Assembly (NCBI RefSeq): GCF_947503795.1
Contig: NZ_CANNEZ010000001.1
Coordinates: forward strand, 115,001 to 179,000
Length of the DNA: 64,000 nucleotides
DNA from: an uncultured Jannaschia sp.
GTDB lineage: Bacteria > Pseudomonadota > Alphaproteobacteria > Rhodobacterales > Rhodobacteraceae
Direction: 5' to 3'
How positions within the stretch are numbered: the stretch's first letter is position 1; each line of letters opens with the position of its first letter. Shown here in pieces: positions 18,574 to 30,137 of this stretch. Made by a program: the position numbers and the translations under genes. Below the pieces are notes generated by a model that ran no database searches, had not been told where the DNA came from, and saw nothing but the letters and a program-made list of their open reading frames with translations.

Positions 18574-21500
18574 ATGCCCGACGCCCCGCTGACGCCCGAC
18601 AAGCGCACGCTCGACCCCGACCAGGTCTTCACGAGGAACCCGCCCGCCCCCTTCGTCGAGCTGGGCGTGACGTCGTGCTTTTCCTTTCTGCATGGCGCCT
18701 CGGATGCCGTGGACCTGGCCACGACCGCCTGGAAGATGGGCTACCACGCCATCGGGATCGCCGACCGCAATTCGATGGCCGGCGTGGTGCGGATGCATAC
18801 CGAAGCGACCACCACCCGGATGACGCCCCTGATCGGGACGCGGCTGATCCTGACCTGCGGGGCGGAGTTCCTCGCCTATCCGAAGGATCGCGACGGCTAC
18901 GGCAATCTCTGCGCGCTGATCTCGAAGGGGCGGATGACCGGACCGAACGGCGAATGGCAGGAGAAGGGGCGCTGCGACATCACGCTGGCGGATCTGCGCG
19001 CACATCAGGCGGGCAGCATCCTGATCGCCGTGCCGGGCGACGACGTGGCGGCCTTCGCCGCCGACCTGCCGCGCCTGACGGACCGGATGCCCGCGCTGAC
19101 CCATGTCGCGGCGGCCCATCTCTATCGCGGCGACGATGCCGCCCGGATCGAGGCGCTGGACCGGCTGGCACGTGCCCATGACCTGAAGATCGTGGCGACC
19201 AACGACGTCCATTACCACACGCCCGAGCGTCGCCCGCTGCAGGACGTGATGACCTGCATCCGCGAGAAATGCACCATCGCCGATGCGGGCTTCCGCCTCG
19301 ACGCCAATGCCGAGCGCTACCTGAAGTCCCCACGGGAGATGCAGCGCCTGTTCGAACGCTGGCCCCATGCCATCACCGAGAGCCTGCGCATCGCCAACCG
19401 GTTGGACTTCTCGCTGAGCGAGCTGAAATACGAATACCCCGAGGACCACATCCCCGCCGGCCGCACCCCCGACGGGCATCTTCGCATCCTGACCGAGGCG
19501 GGCGCGGCGCTCCGCTATCCCGATGGCGTGCCGGGCAAGGTGCGCGACGCCCTCGAGAAGGAGCTGGCGTTCATCGCCGAGCGCGATCTCGCCCGCTACT
19601 TCATCACGATCCAGGAGATCGTGGAGTTCGGCCGGTCGCAGGACATCCTCTGCCAAGGCCGGGGATCGGCGGCCAATTCGGCGGTCTGCTTCTGCCTCGG
19701 GATCACGTCCGTGGACCCCGCGCTCAACGAGGTCCTGTTCGAGCGCTTCCTGAGCGCCGACCGCAACGAGCCGCCCGATATCGACGTCGATTTCGAGCAC
19801 GAGCGCCGCGAGGAGGTCATCCAGCACATATACACGCGCTACGGCCGGGCCCATGCGGGGCTCTGCGCCACGATCATCCACTACCGCCCCCGCATGGCGA
19901 TCCGCGAGGTAGGCAAGGTGATGGGTCTGACCGAGGACGTGACGAGTGCGCTGGCCAAGACGACCTGGGGCTCGTGGGGGTCGTCGACCGCCGACATGCA
20001 CCCCGAAGATACGGGCGTGAACATCGCCGATCCGCTGGTGCGTCGCGTACTGCGCCTGACCGATCAGCTGATCGGAATGCCTCGCCATCTGGGTCAGCAT
20101 GTCGGCGGCTTCATCATCACCGATCAGCCGCTGATCCGCACCGTGCCCATCGGCAACGGCGCCATGCCCGACCGGACGTTCATCGAATGGGACAAGGACG
20201 ATATCGACGCGCTGGGCATCTTCAAGATGGACGTGCTGGCGCTGGGGATGCTGACCTGCATCGCCAAGTGCTTCGGTCTGCTGAAGGATCACTACGATAT
20301 CGACATGGACCTCGCCACGATCGCCGAGGGGGACGCCGCGACCTACGACATGCTCTGCCGGGGGGATTCGCTGGGCGTCTTCCAGGTCGAGAGCCGGGCG
20401 CAGATGGCGATGCTGCCGAAGCTGAAGCCGCGCCGCTTCTACGACCTCGTGATCCAGGTCGCCATCGTCCGCCCCGGCCCGATCCAGGGCGACATGGTGC
20501 ATCCCTATCTCAAGCGGCGCCGTGGCGACGAGGAGCCCGAATACCCCACGCCCGGTCCGCAATATCCGCAGGACGAGTTGCAGAGGATCCTCGGGCGGAC
20601 GCTGGGCGTGCCGATCTTCCAGGAGCAGGCGATGAAGATCGCCATGGTCGCCGCGGAGTTCTCGGGCAAGGAGGCCAACGGGTTGCGCCGCGCCATGGCG
20701 ACCTGGCGCTCGAAGGAGGATATCCGAAACCACAAGTCGCGCATGATCGACCGCATGGTCGCGCGGGGCTACGATGAGGCCTTCGCCACGCGCTGTTTCA
20801 GCCAGATCGAGGGGTTCGGCGAATACGGCTTTCCCGAAAGCCACGCCGCCAGCTTCGCGCGGCTGGTCTACGTGTCGAGCTATCTCAAGTGCCATCACCC
20901 GGACGTCTTCGCCTGCGCGCTTCTCAATTCGCAGCCGATGGGGTTCTACGCGCCCGCGCAGATCGTCGACATGGCGAAGAAGTCGGGGGTGACGGTCCTG
21001 CCGGTGGACGTGAATTATTCCGAATGGGACAGCCTGCTGGAGCCGACGGGCCCCGAGACCTACGCGCTGCGGCTGGGGTTCCGGCAGTTGTCGGGCCTGA
21101 AGGCCGATGAACTGGCCCGCCTGACCGCTGCGCGCGACCGGCCTTACGCGAATGTCGAAGAGCTGCGCCGCCGCACGGGCCTTTCGAAACGTGCGATCGA
21201 GACGCTGGCCTCGGCGGACGCGTTCCGCTCCTGCGGGCAGGACCGCCGCGCCGCGCTCTGGGACGCCAAGGCCATCCGGCGCGGCCCGAACCTGCCGCTC
21301 TTCACCCACGGGGACGCGCCGGATGTCGGCGTCGAGCCGGTCCATGCCCTGCCCGCGATGCCGATGCGCGAACATGTCGTCGCCGACTACCAGACCGCGC
21401 GCCTGTCGCTGAAGGCCCATCCCGTCAGCTTCATGCGCCGCGCCATGGATCGCGGCGGCTATACCCGGTCGGACCGGCTGCGATCCCTGCGCTTCAACCA

Positions 21501-21876
21501 GAGCTGTTCGGTCGCGGGGCTCGTGCTGATCCGGCAGAAGCCCGGCTCGGCCAAGGGGGTCTGCTTCGTCACGCTCGAGGACGAGGCGGGCGTCGTGAAC
21601 GTCGTGATCTGGCCCGACCTCTTCGCCCGGTTCCGCCGCCCGATCATGTCGTCGCGCCTGATGGCGGTGCATGGGCACGTGCAGTTCGACGATGCCGTCA
21701 TCCACGTCGTCGCCCGCGAGATCGCGGATCGCAACGACGCGCTGACGCGGCTCTCCGAGGACGAGTTGCAATCCGACCTCGCGCGCGCCGATCACGTCGT
21801 GAACCCGCTGCCCAGCCACACCTCCCGCCACCCGAGGGATGTGCGCGTCATCCCCAAGTCGCGGGACTTTCACTGA
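18574..21876 (+). CDS. dnaE2: error-prone DNA polymerase DnaE2 (ImuC)
   Basis: A 1100-residue C-family polymerase. The N-terminal PHP domain (about 30-250) starts FVELGVTSCFSFLHGASDA. The palm carries PDIDVDFEHERREEV with the catalytic aspartates, and CQGRGSAANSAVCFCLGI follows the family pattern. A helix-hairpin-helix and an OB-fold occupy the C-terminal 250 residues. It synthesises past lesions during the SOS response, with ImuA and ImuB as partners. The ATG at 18574 follows CCGGAGCACTGCA. It lies 155 bases after imuB, with a repeat element in the gap; LexA control from upstream of imuA should still cover it. Confidence 0.95.
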   Translation: MPDAPLTPDKRTLDPDQVFTRNPPAPFVELGVTSCFSFLHGASDAVDLATTAWKMGYHAIGIADRNSMAGVVRMHTEATTTRMTPLIGTRLILTCGAEFLAYPKDRDGYGNLCALISKGRMTGPNGEWQEKGRCDITLADLRAHQAGSILIAVPGDDVAAFAADLPRLTDRMPALTHVAAAHLYRGDDAARIEALDRLARAHDLKIVATNDVHYHTPERRPLQDVMTCIREKCTIADAGFRLDANAERYLKSPREMQRLFERWPHAITESLRIANRLDFSLSELKYEYPEDHIPAGRTPDGHLRILTEAGAALRYPDGVPGKVRDALEKELAFIAERDLARYFITIQEIVEFGRSQDILCQGRGSAANSAVCFCLGITSVDPALNEVLFERFLSADRNEPPDIDVDFEHERREEVIQHIYTRYGRAHAGLCATIIHYRPRMAIREVGKVMGLTEDVTSALAKTTWGSWGSSTADMHPEDTGVNIADPLVRRVLRLTDQLIGMPRHLGQHVGGFIITDQPLIRTVPIGNGAMPDRTFIEWDKDDIDALGIFKMDVLALGMLTCIAKCFGLLKDHYDIDMDLATIAEGDAATYDMLCRGDSLGVFQVESRAQMAMLPKLKPRRFYDLVIQVAIVRPGPIQGDMVHPYLKRRRGDEEPEYPTPGPQYPQDELQRILGRTLGVPIFQEQAMKIAMVAAEFSGKEANGLRRAMATWRSKEDIRNHKSRMIDRMVARGYDEAFATRCFSQIEGFGEYGFPESHAASFARLVYVSSYLKCHHPDVFACALLNSQPMGFYAPAQIVDMAKKSGVTVLPVDVNYSEWDSLLEPTGPETYALRLGFRQLSGLKADELARLTAARDRPYANVEELRRRTGLSKRAIETLASADAFRSCGQDRRAALWDAKAIRRGPNLPLFTHGDAPDVGVEPVHALPAMPMREHVVADYQTARLSLKAHPVSFMRRAMDRGGYTRSDRLRSLRFNQSCSVAGLVLIRQKPGSAKGVCFVTLEDEAGVVNVVIWPDLFARFRRPIMSSRLMAVHGHVQFDDAVIHVVAREIADRNDALTRLSEDELQSDLARADHVVNPLPSHTSRHPRDVRVIPKSRDFH

Positions 21877-21903
21877 CGCCCGTCGCGGCCTAGGCTCGGG
21901 GAT

Positions 21904-22602
21904 ATGAACACCGTCCTCGTCACCGGCGGCACGCGCGGGATCGGTGCGGGCATCGCGCGCAGCCTTGCCGGGGCGGGCTGGTCCGTCATCGCCGCCTCGG
22001 CCAGCCGGGCCGAGCTCGACGCCTTCGACGCCCCCGGCATCGCGACACGGTTGATGGATGTGACCGATACGGCGTCGGTCGCGGCCGCCTTCGAAGGGCT
22101 CGACCGGCTGGACGGGCTGGTGAACTGCGCGGGCATCATCGCCCGCGACGACGAATACGAGATCGAGACCTTCGCCCAAGTCATCGACGTGAACCTGACG
22201 GGGACGATGCGCTGCTGCCTCGCCGCGCATCCCCTGCTGGCGGCGTCGGGCGGGGCGATCGTGAACACGGCCTCGATGCTGTCGACATTCGGCGGGCCGC
22301 GCGTGCCGGCCTATTCGGCGTCAAAGGGCGGGGTGGCACAGCTGACGAAGGCGCTGGCCGGGCGCTGGGCCGGGGACGGCGTGCGCGTGAACGCGGTGGC
22401 GCCGGGCTGGATCGACACCGAGATGACCCAAAGCTTGCAGGCCGATCCGGCGCGCAACGGCGCCATCATGGCGCGTACCCCCGCCGGGCGTTGGGGCCGG
22501 GTCGAGGAGGTCGCGGCGCTGGTCCGCTGGCTGTTGTCGCCCGAGGCGAGCTACGTCACCGGCGCGGTCTATCCCGTCGATGGCGGCTACATGGCGATGT
22601 GA
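21904..22602 (+). CDS. short-chain dehydrogenase/reductase (SDR)
   Basis: A 232-residue classical SDR. The cofactor loop TGGTRGIGAGIA is at residues 7-18, NCAG near 77, the catalytic Ser in NTASM, and the YxxxK pair in AYSASKGG. The C-terminal APGWIDTEMT and GAVYPVDGGY are standard. The substrate cannot be deduced. The gene lies 27 bases after dnaE2 and 11 bases before a cupin gene with which it probably forms an operon. It might be partly co-transcribed with the mutasome, but no functional link is evident. Confidence 0.88.
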   Translation: MNTVLVTGGTRGIGAGIARSLAGAGWSVIAASASRAELDAFDAPGIATRLMDVTDTASVAAAFEGLDRLDGLVNCAGIIARDDEYEIETFAQVIDVNLTGTMRCCLAAHPLLAASGGAIVNTASMLSTFGGPRVPAYSASKGGVAQLTKALAGRWAGDGVRVNAVAPGWIDTEMTQSLQADPARNGAIMARTPAGRWGRVEEVAALVRWLLSPEASYVTGAVYPVDGGYMAM

Positions 22603-22613
22603 GGAGGACGGAC

Positions 22614-23129
22614 ATGAAGGATCACGACCCGAGGATGCCCTACCAGCTGCCGTTTCCGAAAGACGCGCTGGAGGAGATCGTGGTGCCCGACGCCATCCCC
22701 GAGGACGAGCGCCTCTGGGTGCCGCAGGCCGAGAACGTCTGGTTCCGCCCCCTCTGCCTCAACCGGTCGCAGGGCTACTGGATGAACCTCCTGCGCGTCC
22801 GTAAGTCCGGCGTGCTGTCGCGCCACCGGCATCCGCAGGGTGTGCATGGGTTCGTGCTCAAAGGACGCTGGCACTATCTCGAGCATGACTGGATGGCCGA
22901 GACCGGCTCCTACGTCTACGAGCCGCCGGGCGAGACGCACACGCTGGTCGTGCCCGAGGGCGTCGACGAGATGATCACCCATTTTCAGGTGAACGGCGTG
23001 ATGTGCTACGTCGATCCGTGGGGCGAGATCCTGGGATACGAGGACGTGTTCACCAAGATCGATCTGTGCCGGAAACACTATGCCGAGGTGGGTTTCGGCG
23101 AGGACTACGTCAACCGCTTCATCCGCTAG
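22614..23129 (+). CDS. cupin protein, 2,4'-dihydroxyacetophenone dioxygenase-like
   Basis: A 171-residue single-domain cupin. The metal-binding motif is LSRHRHPQGVHGFVLKGRW (in part), with His residues near 64-70, followed by YEPPGETHTLVVPEG as the second cupin motif. Overall it resembles the 2,4'-dihydroxyacetophenone dioxygenase (DAD) group of cupins, but that assignment does not fix the substrate. The ATG follows GAGGAGGACGGAC. It is paired with the SDR upstream, so the two may act on one small carbonyl compound. Its 3' end overlaps the convergent globin gene by 11 bases. Confidence 0.75.
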   Translation: MKDHDPRMPYQLPFPKDALEEIVVPDAIPEDERLWVPQAENVWFRPLCLNRSQGYWMNLLRVRKSGVLSRHRHPQGVHGFVLKGRWHYLEHDWMAETGSYVYEPPGETHTLVVPEGVDEMITHFQVNGVMCYVDPWGEILGYEDVFTKIDLCRKHYAEVGFGEDYVNRFIR

Positions 23130-23562
23130 CGGGCGTCGGCGTGAATCCTTCGGGATATCCCAGCATCACGCGCATCTCGGGCAGGGACATGTGCGACTGC
23201 TCGGCGACGCTGCGGGTGATGACTTCGACATATTGCGTGAAGCCCGGCATGAAGGCCGCCGGCATCGCGACCTCGCGCGCAGAGGTCAGCATCAGCTCGG
23301 CCCAGCGCGCGCGCTGGGCCTCGGTGAACTTCAGGCCCGCGTGCTGCCAGATGACGAAGCGCAGGTCGCCCCGCTCCTCGACATAGTCGCGCGGGCCCCC
23401 GAACGAGACCGACATCCACCCGGCCAGCCAGCGCGCGTGCTCGCTGGCCGCGGCGGTGAACATCGCGCCCAGCACGTCGTCGGCCACGGCCTTGGCGTAG
23501 AAGCTCTCGGTCATCTCGCGCAGGCGCTCGTAGCCGCCCGAAGCCTGGTAGAGCGTCGGCAT
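23119..23562 (-). CDS. truncated-hemoglobin-like (globin-fold) protein
   Basis: A 147-residue protein resembling group II truncated hemoglobins: YERLREMTESFYAKAVADD at the start, then HARWLAGWMSVSFGGPRDYVE and WQHAGLKFTEAQRARWAELM. The second His-containing segment is where the proximal histidine would be expected, although the usual R/H spacing is not perfect. Roles of this family include O2, NO or peroxide handling. Its start lies only 5 bases after the gyrB stop on the same strand, so it is probably translated from the gyrB message. It converges on the cupin gene. Confidence 0.72.
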   Translation of the reverse strand: MPTLYQASGGYERLREMTESFYAKAVADDVLGAMFTAAASEHARWLAGWMSVSFGGPRDYVEERGDLRFVIWQHAGLKFTEAQRARWAELMLTSAREVAMPAAFMPGFTQYVEVITRSVAEQSHMSLPEMRVMLGYPEGFTPTPASG

Positions 23563-23567
23563 CGGCG

Positions 23568-25985
<2,418 letters not shown>

Positions 25986-26061
25986 TTATCCCCTTCGTGT
26001 CCCCCAAGATATATGATCCCGGGCGGGGATTGTCACGCGAATGACACCAAATCTGGTGGGT

Positions 26062-26484
26062 TCAGGCGGTCTCGATCCAGCCATCCGGATTGAGCGGCCA
26101 GACCGGGTTGAACGCGTACTCCCAGACATGTCCGTCCGGGTCCGCCCACTAGCTCGAATATCCGCCCCATTCCATCTTCGCCGGCCGTGACACCGCGCGG
26201 GCGCCGGCCGTGATCGCAGCATCGAACGCGGCGTCCACCTCTACCTCGGACGGCCAGTTCACCGAGAGCGTCATCGCGCCCCGCCCGAGTTCGGAGACCG
26301 GGCGCCCCAGTTCCTGTGCGAGCGCGTCGAGCCCGAAGAGCCCGAGCTTGAACCCGCCCATGGCAAAGAAGGCGACCGAGGGCGGCGCGTCCTCGGCGAC
26401 GAGGCCCAGCCGCTTGTAGAACGCCTTCGACGCAGCCAGATCGGCGACGCCCAGCGTGATGAGGTTCAGCCGGTTCGGTGTCAC
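26062..26484 (-). pseudogene. VOC/glyoxalase-family gene interrupted by an in-frame amber codon
   Basis: The minus strand encodes a VOC-fold protein beginning VTPNRLNLITLGVADLAASK, with a GTG start that overlaps the recF stop (GTGA). After 111 codons, at GGYSS, there is a TAG (26149-26151). The same frame then continues with WADPDGHVWEYAFNPVWPL to a TGA at 26062. That is exactly the family's C-terminal strand, including the metal-ligand Glu in HVWEYA. The expected sense codon at this point is usually aromatic (Tyr or Phe), so one base change explains the stop. Either the gene is freshly broken, the TAG is read through, or there is a sequence error. Confidence 0.85.
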
Positions 26485-27593
26485 GCGATCTCCACGCGGC
26501 TTTCGCCGTCCTCTTCGGTCACCTCCAGATGCATGGCCCCCTCCAGCCCGTCGAACAATTCCCTGCCGGTTCCCGTCAGGAAAACCTGACCACCGAGCGC
26601 ATGGAACTCGGCATAGAGCGCCGCGCGGCGGTCGGCGTCGAGATGGGCCGCGACCTCGTCCAGCAGCAGGATCGGTGGCGTCCCATCGTCGGTCTTCAGC
26701 GCGCGGGCATTGGCGAGGATCAGCGAGATCAGAAGCGCCTTCTGCTCCCCGGTCGAACAGAGCCGCGCCTCGATGTCCTTGGCGGCATAGCGCCCCAGAA
26801 GATCGGTGCGATGCGGCCCGATCAGGCTGCGACCCGCCGCCATGTCGCGGGATCGGCTGGCGGCAAAGTCCTCGGCGCCGACCGGCGCGCCGCCATCCGA
26901 GAGGGCCAGCGCGGCGGCGGGGAAGGGGCCGTCTTTATCCTGCGCGGCAACGAGACGGGCGAGCGCGGCCACGCGGCGGGTTTGGATGCCCGCGCCGTAC
27001 TCGGCCATCTGCGCCTCGAGTGCGGCATACCAATGCGCGTCCCGAACCCCGTCCTTCAGAAGGCGGTTGCGGTCGCGCATCGCCTTCTCGTAGCGCAGCG
27101 CGCCTTCGGCATGGGCCGGATCGAAGGATAGGACCATCCGGTCGAGGAACCGGCGCCGCCCCTCGGCGCCTTCGAGCCAGAGCCGGTCCATCGAGGGCAC
27201 CAGCCAGAGCACCCGCAGCAGCCGCGCGAGGGCCACCTGCGCGGTCGACTTGTCGTCGATGCGGGTGGTCCGGGGTTGGCCGGGCTCGGCGCGGAGTTCG
27301 ATGTCGTGCGGCACGTCACCCGAAACCGTCGCCGCGATCCGCCAGCCCAGCGCCTCGGGGCGGCGGATGATCTCCTCGGCCTGCGCGCGGCGCATGCCCC
27401 GTCCGGGCGACAGGAGCGAGATGGCTTCCAGGAGATTGGTCTTGCCCGCGCCGTTCGGCCCGTGGATGGCGGTGATCGGCGCGTCGAAGGTGAGCCGCGT
27501 GCGGCGGTGCGAGCGGAAATGCGACAGGGCGAGCGTGGCGACCCGACCCGGAGGGGCGTCAGACACGCATCGCCCCGAAGGGGCGTCAGACAC
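26481..27593 (-). CDS. recF: DNA replication and repair protein RecF
   Basis: A 370-residue SMC-like ATPase. Walker A is GPNGAGKTN, the signature-like region is STGEQKALL, and Walker B is PILLLDEVAAHLD. RecF loads RecA at gaps with RecO and RecR. The start region is unusual: the first GTG (27591-27593) lies within the last bases of dnaN, and a second in-frame GTG 27 bases later (27564-27566) begins the same VSDAP sequence because of a tandem duplication. Either can be the start; the conserved protein begins at about ATLALSHFRSHRR. Its stop overlaps the VOC gene start. Confidence 0.95.
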   Translation of the reverse strand: MSDAPSGRCVSDAPPGRVATLALSHFRSHRRTRLTFDAPITAIHGPNGAGKTNLLEAISLLSPGRGMRRAQAEEIIRRPEALGWRIAATVSGDVPHDIELRAEPGQPRTTRIDDKSTAQVALARLLRVLWLVPSMDRLWLEGAEGRRRFLDRMVLSFDPAHAEGALRYEKAMRDRNRLLKDGVRDAHWYAALEAQMAEYGAGIQTRRVAALARLVAAQDKDGPFPAAALALSDGGAPVGAEDFAASRSRDMAAGRSLIGPHRTDLLGRYAAKDIEARLCSTGEQKALLISLILANARALKTDDGTPPILLLDEVAAHLDADRRAALYAEFHALGGQVFLTGTGRELFDGLEGAMHLEVTEEDGESRVEIA

Positions 27594-27599
27594 GCATCG
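27552..27599 (-). repeat. tandem duplication at the dnaN/recF junction (21-bp repeat, period 27)
   Basis: AGGGGCGTCAGACACGCATC plus a final G occurs at 27552-27572 and again at 27579-27599. The rightmost copy contains the dnaN stop codon and the first recF GTG; the leftmost copy lies inside recF and supplies a second GTG in the same frame. The period of 27 keeps the recF frame open. The duplicated protein segment is VSDAP(S/P)GR. Confidence 0.85.
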
Positions 27600-28704
27600 G
27601 CATGACGACGTAGATGGCGCTCTCGTCGCCGCCCTCGCGCATCAGCGTGGGATCGCCCGCATTGTTGAAGAGGAAGACCGCATTCTCGCGGTCCACCTGG
27701 CCCGCGATTTCCTGCAGGTACTTGGCGTTAAATCCGATTTCCAGCTTCTCGTCGCCATAGGCCACGGCCAGTTCCTCCTCGGCGGCGCCCGCGTCGGGGG
27801 CGTTTACCGACAGGGTCAGCCGGTCCTCGTCGAGGCTCAGCTTGACGGCGCGGGACCGCTCCGACGAGACGGTGGCCACCCGGTCGACGGCCTTGGCGAA
27901 ATCGGCGGCATCCACCTCGAGCTTGCGGGTGTTGCCGGTCGGGATAACGCGGACGTAGTCGGGGAATGTGCCGTCGATCACCTTCGAGGTCAGCGTGATC
28001 TCGGGCGTGGCGAAGCGGACCTTCGTCTCGGAAACGGAGACGGCGATCTGCATGTCGTCATCGTCCAAGAGCTTGCGCATCTGGTCGACGGTCTTGCGGG
28101 GTACGATCACGCCGGGCATGTCGGCGGCCCCGTCGGGCAGCGGCGCGTCGACGCGCGCCAGTCGATGCCCGTCGGTCGCCACGCAACGCAGCGCCTGGCC
28201 GTCGGCGCCTTCGGCCACATGCATGTAGACGCCGTTGAGGTAGTAGCGCGTCTCCTCGGTCGAGATGGCGAAGCGCGTCTTGTCGAAGAGCCGCCGCAGC
28301 ACGGGAGCGTCGCAGGAGAAGTTGGCCGCGTAATCCGAGGACGCCATGACCGGGAAGTCTTCCTTGGCCAAGGTCGCAAGCGAGAAATGCGACCGGCCCG
28401 CGGTCACGTTCATCCGGCCCGCGGCCTGATCCTCGTCGATCTGGACGAGCGCGCCATCGGGCAGCTTGCGCACGATCTCGTGGAAGAGGACAGCGCTGAC
28501 GGTGGTACCGCCCGACCGCTCGACCTGCGCGGGGGCCTTGTCGATCACCTCGATATCGAGATCGGTCGCCTTGAAGCTCACCCCGTCATCCGCGGCTTCC
28601 ATCAGGACGTTGGCGAGGATCGGAATAGTGTTCCGGCGCTCGACGACGGCCTGCGCCTGGCTCACCGCCTTCAGGAGGGCGGCGCGTTCGATGGAGAATT
28701 TCAT
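27586..28704 (-). CDS. dnaN: DNA polymerase III beta subunit (sliding clamp)
   Basis: A 372-residue clamp with the three repeated domains of the family. The N-terminus is MKFSIERAALLKAVSQAQ; the middle includes KTRFAISTEETRYYLNGVYM and the C-terminus ends YVVMPMRV, the usual M-P-M-R ending. It tethers polymerases, including ImuB/DnaE2 encoded 9 kb away, to DNA. It lies 63 bases after dnaA on the same strand and overlaps the first possible recF start. Confidence 0.98.
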   Translation of the reverse strand: MKFSIERAALLKAVSQAQAVVERRNTIPILANVLMEAADDGVSFKATDLDIEVIDKAPAQVERSGGTTVSAVLFHEIVRKLPDGALVQIDEDQAAGRMNVTAGRSHFSLATLAKEDFPVMASSDYAANFSCDAPVLRRLFDKTRFAISTEETRYYLNGVYMHVAEGADGQALRCVATDGHRLARVDAPLPDGAADMPGVIVPRKTVDQMRKLLDDDDMQIAVSVSETKVRFATPEITLTSKVIDGTFPDYVRVIPTGNTRKLEVDAADFAKAVDRVATVSSERSRAVKLSLDEDRLTLSVNAPDAGAAEEELAVAYGDEKLEIGFNAKYLQEIAGQVDRENAVFLFNNAGDPTLMREGGDESAIYVVMPMRV

Positions 28705-28767
28705 GACGACCTCGTCGATATTCGGACGCGCAGCATACCCGGCGCGCGCCCGCGCGCAATGGCCGTG

Positions 28768-30099
28768 TCAGCCGTCGAGCTTGCGCGTCAGAAGCTCCGC
28801 ATCCTCGGCGATCTGCGGCTCGGCCGCGATCAGCTCCTCGATCTTGCGCACGGCGTAGAGCACCGTCGTGTGATCGCGCCCGCCGAACTTGCGACCGATC
28901 TCGGGATAGCTGCGCGGCGTCAGCTTCTTGGAAAGATACATCGCCATCTGCCGCGGCCGTGCGACCGTGCGCGAGCGGCGGGCGGAGGTCATGTCCGACA
29001 TGCGCAGGTTATAGTGATCGCAGGTCGTCTTCATGATGTCATCGATCGTCAGCTTCTTCTGGCTGGAGCGCAGGACATCGGACAGCACCTCCTGCGCATG
29101 GGCCATCGAGACCGGCTGCTTGAGAAGGTCGGCATAGGCCGCGAGGCGGGTGACCGCGCCTTCGAGCGCGCGGATCGAGGTGTTGATGCGGCTGCCGAGG
29201 AACTCCAGCACGCCGTCCTCGACCGTGAAGCCCTTGTAGTGCTCGCCCAGGCTTTCGACGCGCTGCTGCAGGACGCCGAGGCGAAGTTCGTAATCGGCCG
29301 GGTGAAGGTCGACCACGAGGCCCATCTCGAGGCGCGAGGTGATCCGCTCCTCGAGATCCGAAATCTCGGCGGGGCTGCGATCGGCCGAGATGACGACCTG
29401 CTTGCCCTGGTTCACCAAGGCATTGAACGTGTGGAAGAACTCTTCCTGGGTGCTGTCCTTGCCGGCGATGAACTGCACGTCGTCGACCAGCAGCACGTCG
29501 ACGCTGCGGAAGAGGTGCTTGAAATCCATGGTGTTCTTTTCGCGCAGGGCCTGCACGAAGCGATACATGAACTGCTCGGCCGAGAGGTAGAGCACGCGGC
29601 ACTCGGGGTCGCGTTCCTGGATCTGCCAGGCGATCGCCTGCATCAGGTGCGTCTTCCCGAGGCCGACGCGACCATGCAGGAACAGGGGATTGAAGCTGAC
29701 GGCGGCGCCAGAAGCGACGCGGCGCGCGGCGGCATGGGCCATCTCGTTGGACTTGCCGACGACGAAGCGGTCGAAGGTGAAGCGCTTGTCCAGCTCGCTT
29801 TCGCTGCGGGACCGGGTGCGGGGCGCGACCTCGTCGGGGGTGTTGGAAACGGGGCGATCGGAGTCGGCGGCGCAGACGAGGCGGGTGACGTCGGCACCAC
29901 CTTCGGTCATCCGGCGGAGGATCACGTCCTGATAGTTCTGGCCGACCCATTTCCCGATGAAATCCGTCGGGGCCGTCAGGTGCAGGACGCGGCCTTCGAC
30001 CGACGCGAATTCCAGCGGCGCGATCCACGCCTTGAAGTTATGCGCTCCCACGTCCTTCGCGATCACGCCTTTGGCGTGTTGCCACGTCCCGTCCGTCAT
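28768..30099 (-). CDS. dnaA: chromosomal replication initiator DnaA
   Basis: A 443-residue AAA+ initiator. Domain I starts MTDGTWQHAKGVIAKDVG; domain III has Walker A GRVGLGKT (143-150) and Walker B VLLVDDVQF; domain IV carries the DNA-binding signature MTSARRSRTVARPRQMAMYL (in part) and GGRDHTTVLYAVRKIEEL. The ATG at 30099 is preceded by GGAGAGCAGAC; upstream in-frame starts lack this site. dnaN follows 63 bases downstream. I searched the sequence between dnaA and its neighbours by eye for a cluster of TTATCCACA-type boxes and saw none. Confidence 0.97.
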   Translation of the reverse strand: MTDGTWQHAKGVIAKDVGAHNFKAWIAPLEFASVEGRVLHLTAPTDFIGKWVGQNYQDVILRRMTEGGADVTRLVCAADSDRPVSNTPDEVAPRTRSRSESELDKRFTFDRFVVGKSNEMAHAAARRVASGAAVSFNPLFLHGRVGLGKTHLMQAIAWQIQERDPECRVLYLSAEQFMYRFVQALREKNTMDFKHLFRSVDVLLVDDVQFIAGKDSTQEEFFHTFNALVNQGKQVVISADRSPAEISDLEERITSRLEMGLVVDLHPADYELRLGVLQQRVESLGEHYKGFTVEDGVLEFLGSRINTSIRALEGAVTRLAAYADLLKQPVSMAHAQEVLSDVLRSSQKKLTIDDIMKTTCDHYNLRMSDMTSARRSRTVARPRQMAMYLSKKLTPRSYPEIGRKFGGRDHTTVLYAVRKIEELIAAEPQIAEDAELLTRKLDG

Positions 30100-30137
30100 G
30101 TCTGCTCTCCGGCCCTGTCCCGCTTCAATCGTTCCAT

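Noticed and set aside
18436-22230. A 1264-codon open frame antisense to dnaE2 (and similar long antisense frames opposite gyrB, glpV, dnaN/dnaA and ubiB)
   Set aside because: High GC content leaves few stop codons in antisense frames. The sense strand carries clear conserved genes; the antisense frames have Arg/His/Gly-rich composition and no family match.
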